Positions 26,757-34,967 of a stretch of 64,000 bases of DNA are shown piece by piece. The stretch is taken from assembly GCF_021560035.1 (NCBI RefSeq), contig NZ_CP074373.1:2538001-2602000 (forward strand). Reading direction: 5' to 3'. The position numbers and the translations under genes are program-made. Within the stretch, counting starts at the first letter, position 1. Every line of letters begins with the position of its first letter. The notes beneath the pieces are model-generated. The model saw nothing but the letters and a program-made list of their open reading frames with translations. It did not search any database and was not told where the DNA came from. The stretch comes from Virgibacillus sp. NKC19-16 (GTDB taxonomy: Bacteria; Bacillota; Bacilli; Bacillales; Amphibacillaceae).

Positions 26757-27350
26757 ATGAAGAAGTTTTCTATCCTGTTGATTGCTGTTGGCATAGTGTT
26801 CCTTGGCTTTGGAGGGTATGAATTGCTGCAGTCGCAACAAGCGCAGAATGACAGTCTTGTGGAGGCTAAAACACTGTTAGATGAGAGCAAAACAATTGAA
26901 AACAATAAAACGAATAACAATACGGCTCCTGACGACTTCAAACCATCTCCAGGTGAAACGGCGGGAATCTTGCATATTCCTAAACTCGAGTCTGATCTTC
27001 CTATTGTAGAAGGAACGCATGAGGATGAACTGGCAAAAGGTGTAGGACATTACAGTGGGACTGCTTACCCTCAGCAGGACGATCAAATTGTGCTTTCAGG
27101 CCATCGTGATACTGTATTTCGTCGTATGGGTGAACTCGAACTTGGGGATATTTTAACGGTTCAATTACCTTATGGAGATTTTTCCTATGAAATCGTAGAG
27201 ACACAAATTGTGGATGCAGATGATCGTTCCATTATTGTTCCAACAGGGGAAGAAGTTCTAACACTTACCACATGTTATCCTTTTTCATATGTTGGAAATG
27301 CACCTGATCGCTACATTATTACCGCGGTACCGATTGCAGAAAATAACTAA
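26757..27350 (+). CDS. Class D sortase
   Basis: A 197-residue sortase with an N-terminal membrane helix (residues 4-22) and a low-complexity linker. Catalytic residues are His in LSGHRDTV (about H116), Cys in TLTTCYPF (about C173) and Arg in DRYIIT (about R185). The TLTTC motif and length match class D sortases such as B. subtilis YhcS, which cut LPDT-x signals. It is divergent from tasA and shares its control region; the only LPXT-type substrate visible in the window is the TasA-like protein at 22754. Ribosome binding site GAGGAG. Confidence 0.92.
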   Translation: MKKFSILLIAVGIVFLGFGGYELLQSQQAQNDSLVEAKTLLDESKTIENNKTNNNTAPDDFKPSPGETAGILHIPKLESDLPIVEGTHEDELAKGVGHYSGTAYPQQDDQIVLSGHRDTVFRRMGELELGDILTVQLPYGDFSYEIVETQIVDADDRSIIVPTGEEVLTLTTCYPFSYVGNAPDRYIITAVPIAENN

Positions 27351-27456
27351 AATCGATAGACGAAACACGTTTATTTCGATATAATTATCCATGCTTAGAT
27401 CATTTTTTAAAAATTGCTTTAATCACATGAAATAGGAAGCACAGAGGAGAATATGA

Positions 27457-28401
27457 GTGAGTTCAAGACTAAATAAAAGACAAAATAAAAAAAGACGCAA
27501 ATGGCCATATTGGGTCGGGGGGATTATTCTTGCTTTCCTTTTAGCTGTCGGTGGTTTCGCTTTCTATGTATACGATCAGGTTGGTGACACTGTTGCGACA
27601 ATGCATGATCCATTAGAACGAGACAACAATCCCGAGCGTCAGGAAGAGATAAATAGACTCTTTAATGATAGTGATTCTCTTAATATTCTATTACTCGGGG
27701 TGGATGAACGCGAAGGTGACAGTGGGCGCTCTGATACCATGATTTTGATGTCGTTAAATCCAAGAACAAATTCCATGGACATGTTAAGTATTCCTCGGGA
27801 TACGTATGTTAATATTCCCGGTCGTGGAATGGACAAGATTAACCATGCTTATGCATTCGGTGGCGTAGAATTAGCTGTTCAATCGGTGGAGGAAGCTTTC
27901 GATTTACCTGTGCATTTTTATGCGAGTGTGAATATGGAGGGATTTGAACAAGGAATCGATGCGCTTGGTGGTGTAACTGTTACAAACAATCTAGCATTCT
28001 CACAAGGAGGAACTAATTTTCCTGAAGGGGAAATTCGTCTGAATGGAGCCGAGGCATTAGATTATATCCGTATGCGAAAAGAGGACCCCCGTGGTGATAT
28101 GGGGCGTAATGAACGCCAAAGAAATGTTGTGACAGCTGCAATAGATGAAGCAGCAAGTTTCTCAAGTATCACAAAAGTAGGCGAGATTCTTGGTATTCTT
28201 GGTGGCAATGTAAAGACGGATCTTGATATGGATCAAATGCAGACATTATTTAGCGATTACCGTGGCGTGCGTAATGATATACAGACACTAGAACTAGATG
28301 GAAGTGGGCAAACGATTAATGGCATTTGGTATTATGTCGTACCTGATTCGGAATTCAATCGAATATCAAATGAGATTAGAGAGCATATGGAAGCAAGCTA
28401 A
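27457..28401 (+). CDS. LytR-CpsA-Psr family wall polymer ligase (TagU-like)
   Basis: A 314-residue LCP protein. A basic N-terminus and a membrane helix (about 18-40) precede the LCP domain: NILLLGVDEREG, SDTMILMSLNPRT, MLSIPRDTYV, ALDYIRMRKEDPRGDMGRNERQ. These Arg and Asp residues bind the lipid pyrophosphate. LCP enzymes attach teichoic acids or other polymers to peptidoglycan. The GTG start is set by GAGGAG 8 bp upstream; an overlapping ATG gives only a seven-codon frame. It sits 106 bp after the sortase, so both act on the wall. Confidence 0.92.
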   Translation: MSSRLNKRQNKKRRKWPYWVGGIILAFLLAVGGFAFYVYDQVGDTVATMHDPLERDNNPERQEEINRLFNDSDSLNILLLGVDEREGDSGRSDTMILMSLNPRTNSMDMLSIPRDTYVNIPGRGMDKINHAYAFGGVELAVQSVEEAFDLPVHFYASVNMEGFEQGIDALGGVTVTNNLAFSQGGTNFPEGEIRLNGAEALDYIRMRKEDPRGDMGRNERQRNVVTAAIDEAASFSSITKVGEILGILGGNVKTDLDMDQMQTLFSDYRGVRNDIQTLELDGSGQTINGIWYYVVPDSEFNRISNEIREHMEAS

Positions 28402-28413
28402 AGAAAAAGGAGA

Positions 28414-28452
28414 AAAAGCCACCTGGATAACCTCATCAGCGTGGCTTTTCCT
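28414..28452 (+). terminator. Terminator after the LCP gene
   Basis: AAAAGCCAC (28414-28422) pairs with GTGGCTTTT (28441-28449), a perfect 9-bp stem with an 18-nt loop, 13 bp past the stop codon. Confidence 0.65.
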
Positions 28453-28486
28453 TGGATAAATTATAGAATCAAGAGGGGGTTCAATT

Positions 28487-30508
28487 TTGAAAAAAGTAAT
28501 AGCGTTTATAGCGGGCATTCTGGTTGTATTACTTGCTGCTTGTTCTGGCGACGAGCCAACACCGAATGAACGTTTTGCTACATACGTTGAGCAATGGAAC
28601 AATCAAGAATTTGAAAGTATGTATGAAATGATTTCATCCGATTCAACTGAAGCCTATCCAACAAGTGAGTATGTTGACAGGTATAATAAAATTTATCAGG
28701 ATATTGGTGTATCCGAGTTAAATGTAACCTATGAAGAATTGAATGAAGAAGAACTGGACACCGCAATGGAAGAAGGCACAGCAAGCCTCCCTTTTTCTGT
28801 GGAAATGGAAACAATTGCAGGAGCCATAAACTTTGATTATGAAGCAACGTTAATACTAGAAAGTATCGGCGAAGAGGAGGAAGAAAATTGGTTTGTACAA
28901 TGGGACCCTGGATTTATTTTCCCGGAAATGAAAGATGGCGGTGAAATTAGCATACAAACGGAGGCACCTACACGAGGCGAGATTCTTGACCGCAATCAGA
29001 TACCTTTAGCCATGAATGATATCGTTTATGAAGTTGGTATTGTTCCCGAAGAATTAGGAGAAAATCCAGAGCAAGCAAAAGAAGATATCGCTGAATTACT
29101 CCATATGACTGTCGATGGAATTGACTCCGTTTTAGGCGCTGACTGGGTCGAGCCAAATTTATTCGTCCCATTAAAAGAAGTTCCCCAAACAAATGAAGAA
29201 GTTTTAAACGAGCTATGGGAGATCCCTGGAGTTGCAGGGAGCGAAGTAACCGGACGTGTTTATCCAGCAGGTGAAGCAGCGGGTCATCTCGTCGGTAATA
29301 TCAGGCAAGTCACGGCTGATGACCTAAAAGAACAGGAATCTGGTGAATATGACCAAAATGATATGATTGGGGCACGTGGGCTCGAATTATTATATGAAGA
29401 TCGTCTTAAAGGGGATAAAGGGATTAAAATAATTGTGTCAAACCAAGATATGGAAGATGTGGTGTTGGCTGAGCAACCTGTTGAAGATGGTGAAAATATT
29501 ACACTAACGATTGATGTAAATGTTCAAGAGGAAATTTACGAATCCTTTGATGGCGAAGCTGGGACATCAGCAGCGATTGACCCGAAATCCGGAGAGACAT
29601 TAGCACTTGTAAGCAGTCCATCGTTTGATCCGAATGACCTGCTATATGATAATTCGCAGGAGCTGTGGGATGATCTGCAAAACGATGAACAATCGCCGTT
29701 GACAAATCGATTCCAAGCGACATATGCTCCTGGGTCTGTCATAAAACCTGTAACAGCAGCGATTGGTTTAGGAAGTGGAAGCCTTGACCCTAATGAGGGT
29801 ATTGAAATTAATGGACTCACCTGGAACAACGGTGAAGGTTGGGGCGATTATGAAGTAAGGCGTGTATCGGAATCCGATGGCCCAGTAGATTTAAATGATG
29901 CATTAGTCCGCTCAGATAATATTTATTTTGCGATGCAGGCAATTGAAATGGGTAGCGAAACGCTTATTAACGGATTCGAGCAATTTGGATTTGCAGAAGA
30001 TTTTCCATTTGAATACCCGATTGAAACATCTACTATATCGGCAGACGGAACAATTAACGATGAAGTTCTTTTAGCGAATACAAGCTATGGACAAGGTGAA
30101 ATTGAGATGAGTGCACTTCATTTAGCAACAACGTATACACCATTATTAAATGAAGGAAATATGATTAAACCTACACTTCTAACATCAGAAGATACGGGGC
30201 AAATTTGGCGGGAAGGATTGGTCTCTCCTGAAGATGCTAACTTAATCAGTGAGGCTTTACGAGATGTCGTGACAGATGGCACTGCCCAAGAAGCGCAGGA
30301 AGCAGATTTTCCGATTTCAGGGAAAACCGGAACCGCTGAACTAAAACTTACGGCTGATGATGAAGATGGAGAAACAAACAGCTGGTTTGTTGGATATCCA
30401 ACCGAAGAACAGGATATCCTGATATCCATGATGATGGAACAGACACAAGATATGGAAAGCGGGTATAACGTTGAAGTAGCGACCGATATCTTGATGGAGT
30501 TGGAATAA
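28487..30508 (+). CDS. Class B penicillin-binding protein, MecA-N type (PbpC-like)
   Basis: A 673-residue lipoprotein transpeptidase. The start is TTG after AGAGGGGG. The lipobox LLAAC puts the lipid Cys at about residue 19. An NTF2-like MecA_N domain (about 28-145) is followed by the PBP dimerisation domain (APTRGEILDRNQIPLA) and the transpeptidase with SVIK (nucleophile Ser in APGSVIKP), SDN (VRSDNIYF) and KTG (SGKTGTAEL). It cross-links peptidoglycan outside the membrane. B. subtilis PbpC (PBP3) has the same layout; related enzymes resist beta-lactams. Confidence 0.92.
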   Translation: MKKVIAFIAGILVVLLAACSGDEPTPNERFATYVEQWNNQEFESMYEMISSDSTEAYPTSEYVDRYNKIYQDIGVSELNVTYEELNEEELDTAMEEGTASLPFSVEMETIAGAINFDYEATLILESIGEEEEENWFVQWDPGFIFPEMKDGGEISIQTEAPTRGEILDRNQIPLAMNDIVYEVGIVPEELGENPEQAKEDIAELLHMTVDGIDSVLGADWVEPNLFVPLKEVPQTNEEVLNELWEIPGVAGSEVTGRVYPAGEAAGHLVGNIRQVTADDLKEQESGEYDQNDMIGARGLELLYEDRLKGDKGIKIIVSNQDMEDVVLAEQPVEDGENITLTIDVNVQEEIYESFDGEAGTSAAIDPKSGETLALVSSPSFDPNDLLYDNSQELWDDLQNDEQSPLTNRFQATYAPGSVIKPVTAAIGLGSGSLDPNEGIEINGLTWNNGEGWGDYEVRRVSESDGPVDLNDALVRSDNIYFAMQAIEMGSETLINGFEQFGFAEDFPFEYPIETSTISADGTINDEVLLANTSYGQGEIEMSALHLATTYTPLLNEGNMIKPTLLTSEDTGQIWREGLVSPEDANLISEALRDVVTDGTAQEAQEADFPISGKTGTAELKLTADDEDGETNSWFVGYPTEEQDILISMMMEQTQDMESGYNVEVATDILMELE

Positions 30509-30515
30509 TTTTAAT

Positions 30516-30551
30516 AGAAAAAATCTACTCTAGTTGGAGTAGATTTTTTCT
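30516..30551. terminator. Strong bidirectional terminator
   Basis: AGAAAAAATCTACTC (30516-30530) and GAGTAGATTTTTTCT (30537-30551) form a perfect 15-bp stem with a 6-nt loop. It separates the convergent penicillin-binding protein and AldA-type genes and serves both. Confidence 0.88.
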
Positions 30552-30560
30552 ATTTCTATT

Positions 30561-32003
30561 CTACTTTTTATACTGCATATACACCGTTTGCGTGATGAGG
30601 AAATCTTCCACACCATGTTTTCCATCTGTACCACCTAATCCTGATTTACGTATGCCGGCATGATAACCCTGTACAGCTTCAAAATTCTCGCGGTTCACGT
30701 ACGTCTCACCGAATTTTAGTTCATTAACAACTCGCATCGCCTCATGAAGATCATCTGTGTAAACAGATGATGATAATCCATATTCGGTGTCATTTCCATA
30801 TTCAATTGCTTCATTTAGCGTTTTAAATGTCATAACAGGTATAACCGGGCCGAAAATCTCTTCCTGAATTATTTTGCTATCCTGTTTTACATTCTTAATA
30901 ATAGTAGGCTCCAGGAAATAACCTTTATCCATGGATGGTCGATTTCCGCCAGTTACGATTTCTCCTCCTGCACTCACTGCTTCCCTAACCATGTTTTCGA
31001 CTTCTTCCAGGCGGTCCTGGCTGATAAGCGGTCCCATGTCAGCAGATTCGCTTTCCCGGGGATCGGCTATGGACGTATTTTCGAAAGCTTCTTTTAGTTT
31101 TTCAATAAATGTATCAGCGATCGATTCCTGAACATAGATACGTTCAGCATTTGTGCAGGCTTGTCCATTGTTCGCCAGCCTTGATGTTTTAATGCTTTCT
31201 ACAGCCAAATCAATATCTGCGTTTTCGGTTACAATAGCCGGTGCTTTTCCGCCTAACTCCAGATTTACTTTTGTAATACTCTGAGCGGCAGCTTCCATCA
31301 CTTTTGTACCTGCATCAATACTGCCGGTCATGGAAATCATATCGACATTTGGATGAGATGCAAGTGCATTCCCTAATTTCCCGCCGGTTCCAGTTATGAA
31401 ATTATAAACACCAGCTGGCACTTCATCCATTTCATCGAGCAATTTTGTAAATTTTGCTGCTGTGTTTGGCGTTTTTTGACTTGGTTTTAATACAATTGAG
31501 CAACCGGTTACCAGTGCTGTAGCTACTTTACGTGCAAGAATGAATACTGGGAAATTCCATGGAACTATCCCGCCTACAACACCAATCGGTTTTTTGAACA
31601 TGAAAATATTCTCGTTTGGACGATCACTTGGAACAATCTCACCTTCCATTCGACGTGCCCATTCCGACATATACTCGAAATAATCAATCGCTAAATCGAC
31701 CTCACCACTAGCAAGATCATAGTCTTTTCCCTGCTCTTCTTGAAGAAGGTCAATAAATTCCTTTCGATTAGCTTCTATCTTTTCACCGAGTTTACGTACG
31801 ATTTTGCCCCGTTCAATGGCAGGCTTCTGCTCCCAGCTGATTTGTGCTTGTTTAGCAGCATCGACTGCTTTATGAACATCTTCCGCTGTGCCGTCTTTAA
31901 TTTTAGCAATCACTTCTTCGGTAGAGGGGTTAATAATATCTATTGTGTCATTAGATGTAGAATCTATGAATTTTCCATTAATATAGATTTGATGTGTTTG
32001 CAT
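30561..32003 (-). CDS. aldA: AldA-type aldehyde dehydrogenase (lactaldehyde/glycolaldehyde)
   Basis: A 480-residue NAD-dependent dehydrogenase close in sequence pattern to E. coli AldA: EYMSEWARRMEGEI, SDRPNENI, PWNFPVF, SMTGSIDAGTKVM, LELGGKAPAI (general base Glu), NNGQACTNAERIYV (catalytic Cys) and the C-terminal GETYVNRENFEA. AldA oxidises lactaldehyde and glycolaldehyde to lactate and glycolate. It stands alone between a terminator and the IDEAL-domain genes. The AldA symbol is by similarity; the physiological substrate here is not shown. Confidence 0.88.
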   Translation of the reverse strand: MQTHQIYINGKFIDSTSNDTIDIINPSTEEVIAKIKDGTAEDVHKAVDAAKQAQISWEQKPAIERGKIVRKLGEKIEANRKEFIDLLQEEQGKDYDLASGEVDLAIDYFEYMSEWARRMEGEIVPSDRPNENIFMFKKPIGVVGGIVPWNFPVFILARKVATALVTGCSIVLKPSQKTPNTAAKFTKLLDEMDEVPAGVYNFITGTGGKLGNALASHPNVDMISMTGSIDAGTKVMEAAAQSITKVNLELGGKAPAIVTENADIDLAVESIKTSRLANNGQACTNAERIYVQESIADTFIEKLKEAFENTSIADPRESESADMGPLISQDRLEEVENMVREAVSAGGEIVTGGNRPSMDKGYFLEPTIIKNVKQDSKIIQEEIFGPVIPVMTFKTLNEAIEYGNDTEYGLSSSVYTDDLHEAMRVVNELKFGETYVNRENFEAVQGYHAGIRKSGLGGTDGKHGVEDFLITQTVYMQYKK

Positions 32004-32085
32004 GTTAAACCTCCTTGGTACGTTTGTCTAATAATTCTATTCCACTTTCTAGTGGCTTTTAAACAAACAAAGAAACATGCGCAGA

Positions 32086-32520
32086 TCAGAGTAATTTCAA
32101 TAATGTATAAAAGGCGTCTTCATCTCGTTCATCTAACGCTTTATCGATCAAGCGTATTTTGTTTAAGCGTTCTAATTCGTCAATAATAATTTCGTTTTCT
32201 ACATTTATTTGTTCTGTTGTCCCTATATAGAACGGGGCAGCAATGGAATCTAATAAAATAACAAAGTCAGGCATTAATATGAGCTCGCTCATCGCTATAT
32301 AAATGATATTCTCGCCTTTTTGAAAAGCAAATTCCGCTTCCAAATTCTCTATCATTTTCGTTCTCCGGTTAACGATAATTTCTCTTGCTTTCATTGGAAC
32401 AAACTGATATTCTTCCTTATTTATGTACACCGTGAAATATGGAGGTGATACAATTACATATAATTTAGCTGAATCGGCTTTAATATGATAGGGTTTAAAC
32501 TCCTTAACAGTGACCACCAT
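32086..32520 (-). CDS. IDEAL-domain protein, copy 1
   Basis: About 144 residues. The C-terminus IRLIDKALDERDEDAFYTLL is an IDEAL domain, a short helical motif found in small Bacillus proteins such as YpiB. The N-terminal 100 residues (VVTVKEFKPYHIKAD, FAFQKGENIIYIAMSELI) have no family I know but match the tandem copy at 32673 throughout. I place the start at 32520, with GGAGG 8 bp before it; the ATG at 32535 overlaps that site. A SinR-type dyad lies 29-44 bp upstream, which would put the gene in the matrix regulon. Function unknown. Confidence 0.8.
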   Translation of the reverse strand: MVVTVKEFKPYHIKADSAKLYVIVSPPYFTVYINKEEYQFVPMKAREIIVNRRTKMIENLEAEFAFQKGENIIYIAMSELILMPDFVILLDSIAAPFYIGTTEQINVENEIIIDELERLNKIRLIDKALDERDEDAFYTLLKLL

Positions 32521-32548
32521 TTTTTGAGCCTCCATCTTTTAAAATATC

Positions 32549-32564
32549 ATTCTTTATAGAGAAC
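32549..32564. promoter_or_regulatory. SinR-type operator dyad before IDEAL-domain gene 1
   Basis: The minus strand reads GTTCTCTATAAAGAAT: an exact SinR box GTTCTCT, 2-bp spacer, then AAAGAAT, one base from a perfect partner half. This is the best of the three dyads in the window and sits in the promoter position. Confidence 0.55.
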
Positions 32565-32640
32565 ACACAATTATAATATGATAACTAGATGTCGTTTGTC
32601 AATACTTTTTGCGTTATTAAGAACGTGTTATGCGTAAAGA

Positions 32641-32662
32641 AGCATCCCCAGTCTGGAAATGC
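32641..32662 (-). terminator. Terminator after IDEAL-domain copy 2
   Basis: On the minus strand AGCATTTCCAG pairs with CTGGGGATGCT, followed by TCTTT. The hairpin lies 10 bp past the stop, so copy 1 needs its own promoter. Confidence 0.55.
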
Positions 32663-32672
32663 TCCCCTTTTC

Positions 32673-33122
32673 TTATAAATATCTTACTAGCGTGTTGAAC
32701 GCTTCTTCATCCCGCTCATCTAAGGCTTTATCGATTAATCGTTTCACATTTTCATTTTCTAATTCACGAATCATGATTGCGCTTTCATTTATTCGGTCAG
32801 TTGTATTTTCACTTATATAATAAGGCTCGGCGATGGAATGCAGTTGATTTACGAAATCAGGAAGTAAAATTAATTCAGAAATGGTCATATATACGACTTC
32901 TTTTCCTTTTTGAAAAGCAAATTTTGCTTCAACGTTTTCAACTTTTCTTGTCCTACGATTAATACGTATTTCCTTCGCCTCAACTGGGATAAATTGGTAT
33001 ACCTTTTGATTAATCAACACGGAAAAATATTGATATGCCAGAATAACACGTACATAATCGACTTCAGCTTTAATATAATATGGCTTTAGCATGTTAACAG
33101 TTACCACCAGTCCCACCCCCAT
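32673..33122 (-). CDS. IDEAL-domain protein, copy 2
   Basis: Up to 149 residues, a paralogue of the gene at 32086 over its whole length (VVTVNMLKPYYIKAE, FAFQKGKEVVYMTISELILLPDF, and the IDEAL motif VKRLIDKALDERDEEAFNTLV). The pair arose by tandem duplication. The start is uncertain: the first ATG overlaps a GGGGGTGGG site, and a GTG at 33107 (aligned with the start of copy 1) is the better fit. A terminator separates it from copy 1. I see no SinR-type dyad before this copy, so the two may differ in control. Confidence 0.78.
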   Translation of the reverse strand: MGVGLVVTVNMLKPYYIKAEVDYVRVILAYQYFSVLINQKVYQFIPVEAKEIRINRRTRKVENVEAKFAFQKGKEVVYMTISELILLPDFVNQLHSIAEPYYISENTTDRINESAIMIRELENENVKRLIDKALDERDEEAFNTLVRYL

Positions 33123-33205
33123 TTTTAAAATGTATATAAATTTTCAGTTAATTAATTTTACACTATATTTTTGTAAAATACAAGTGATAGTTGAATTTAA
33201 ATATT

Positions 33206-33244
33206 AAAGGCAACCTCACCAAAAAAATTGGACGGTTGCCTTTT
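33206..33244 (-). terminator. Bidirectional terminator after the P-loop NTPase gene
   Basis: AAAGGCAACC (33206-33215) pairs with GGTTGCCTTT (33234-33243) across an 18-nt loop. It begins inside or just past the end of the NTPase gene at 33248. Confidence 0.7.
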
Positions 33245-33247
33245 CAT

Positions 33248-34294
33248 CTATTGTATTATTTTCCCTGTTACAAAATTTATGATGTCTTGTAGCTCATTTT
33301 CTGTAAACGTATATTGTTGTTCATGTAATTCTAGATATTCACCGGCATTGTTTAAATCCTGGATCCCTTTTTTCATGTAAAATTTATAGGGGTTATTGAG
33401 TTTGTTAATTTCATTTTCAAATTTTTCATCTGTGCCAGCCGTAACTGCTTCTTCATACAAATCAACGATTGATTCCCCTTCCCGCGCCGGGAAAAATTCA
33501 TGTGGATCTGTACTATCAAAAATACAGAAATCAAGCGCACGTACAAGTACCATATCGATACTGTTTGGATCAAAGCTGCAGTGATACATTTCTATATCAA
33601 AGCCGTGCTCCTCACAAGCTTTTGCAATTTTTTTCATGAACGTGGACTTGCCTGTTCCTGCTCTACCTTTGATAAAATACACATTAGATAAATTTTCTAT
33701 TAAATGTGGAACTACATTTACCACCCCATCCTGCGTGTTGGTGCCGAATAGGCGGTGGTATGTGTGTGTACTTTCGTTACTTTTAGGGGCATCTTTCAAG
33801 AGATTTGTAATAAAACTTTTAGCAAGCTGATCAGCCTTATCGAAATCCATTTCACCAATGTAAATTTCCTCAAGATCATCATGGATCTTCAGACCTGTGG
33901 AGAAATTATCGTATGCAGCTTGCGTATGGCTTTGGTACTGATTATTTATCCCCAACAAATCATCTGGTAAAAGTTCATCATTTAAAAACAAATTCAGGTC
34001 AATGTCAATGGCTCCTGGGATTTCAGATAAGGAAAGTTGGTCGACTATAATTGCAAGCGACAATTCACGAATGATGACCCCATCTAAAAATTTGTTGCCT
34101 AACGTACTGTGTAGAATTTCAAGATCAAAATCTGCTTCATATTTTTTGATTAATTGAGTTATGACAGTTGTTTTTAATGTATTTGAAGGGTGTTTCAAAA
34201 CAATAATCTGTTTCATACTTTCAATATTCGAATCCAAATGATTAATAAAACCTTCCGCCGTGTTACCAGTTACATAGTAATACTGATTGGACAA
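33248..34294 (-). CDS. Double P-loop NTPase of the PRK06851 type
   Basis: A 348-residue cytoplasmic protein with two P-loop domains. The second has a proper Walker A, FIKGRAGTGKSTFMKKIA (about residue 212). The first, IIVLKHPSNTLKTTVITQLI (about residue 30), is degenerate, lacking the second Gly and GKS. Between and after are YHCSFDPNSID and VLVRALDFCIFDSTDPH, conserved in this family of Bacillus proteins of unknown function. It stands alone with terminators on both sides. I cannot assign a pathway. Confidence 0.75.
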   Translation of the reverse strand: MSNQYYYVTGNTAEGFINHLDSNIESMKQIIVLKHPSNTLKTTVITQLIKKYEADFDLEILHSTLGNKFLDGVIIRELSLAIIVDQLSLSEIPGAIDIDLNLFLNDELLPDDLLGINNQYQSHTQAAYDNFSTGLKIHDDLEEIYIGEMDFDKADQLAKSFITNLLKDAPKSNESTHTYHRLFGTNTQDGVVNVVPHLIENLSNVYFIKGRAGTGKSTFMKKIAKACEEHGFDIEMYHCSFDPNSIDMVLVRALDFCIFDSTDPHEFFPAREGESIVDLYEEAVTAGTDEKFENEINKLNNPYKFYMKKGIQDLNNAGEYLELHEQQYTFTENELQDIINFVTGKIIQ

Positions 34295-34391
34295 GGAGAC
34301 ACTTCCCTTTTAAGATTATTATCTTTTATTTTATGTATACTCTTAATTGTAGGTGCATTATTCTATGTTAACATAACTTTTTAGAAAACTT

Positions 34392-34465
34392 GGTTGTCAC
34401 TTAGCCTTTAGATGACAACCAAAATCCACACTTATGCGGTTAAGAATGTTTTTATACTTAACCGC
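34392..34465. terminator. Two extra hairpins between the NTPase and DUF779 genes
   Basis: GGTTGTCA (34392-34399) pairs with TGACAACC (34413-34420), and GCGGTTAAG (34436-34444) with CTTAACCGC (34457-34465). Together with the terminator at 34474 this makes three perfect hairpins in 120 bp. No T run follows these two, so they may be RNA structures and not terminators. Confidence 0.45.
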
Positions 34466-34473
34466 CAAACCAA

Positions 34474-34510
34474 AAAGCCGTCAAATCCCATAACTTGATT
34501 TGACGGCTTT
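34474..34510 (-). terminator. Terminator after the DUF779 gene
   Basis: AAAGCCGTCAAATC (34474-34487) pairs with GATTTGACGGCTTT (34497-34510), a perfect 14-bp stem with a 9-nt loop; the minus strand continues in T residues. It starts 4 bp past the DUF779 stop. Confidence 0.8.
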
Positions 34511-34513
34511 CTA

Positions 34514-34882
34514 TTAGCTCCCTGCTAACACAGCTCTTTCCTTCTCCGTAAAAACCCGTGACCTTGTCAGGAACCTTTTTCCTTCAGGCCCCTCCAGCGA
34601 AAACATTCCGCCACGTCCATCCACAGCGTCGATGATTAGCTGCGTGTGTTTCCAGTATTCAAATTGATCTTTTGCCATGAAAAAGGGTGTTTCTGCGATT
34701 TCGCCAAGCAGAATGTCCGAATCACCTGTACGAAACTCGTCTCGGGGATAGCACATTGGTGAACTTCCATCACAGCAGCCTCCTGACTGATGAAACATCA
34801 ACGGTCCGTGTACATCTTTTAATGTATCGATCAAGGCATGCGCCTCATCCGTCACGGTTACGCGTTCAACCATTTTCATCAT
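34514..34882 (-). CDS. DUF779 family protein
   Basis: A protein of 119-122 residues with the DUF779 signature MFHQSGGCCDGSSPMC (three Cys, probably binding metal) and FEYWKHTQLIIDAVDGRG. DUF779 genes are usually linked to AldB-type aldehyde dehydrogenases and the biochemical role is unknown. Here it follows such a gene, which is broken. Three Met codons offer starts; the third (34873) is best spaced from AAAGGA. The frame itself looks intact even though its partner is not. Confidence 0.88.
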   Translation of the reverse strand: MMKMVERVTVTDEAHALIDTLKDVHGPLMFHQSGGCCDGSSPMCYPRDEFRTGDSDILLGEIAETPFFMAKDQFEYWKHTQLIIDAVDGRGGMFSLEGPEGKRFLTRSRVFTEKERAVLAGS

Positions 34883-34967
34883 CCTTTCTGTAATACTGTA
34901 TGCGAAAAAGGAGTCGGATTTTACTACCTATCCAACTCCTCTCTCTGTTAGCAAATAAATTCATGCT

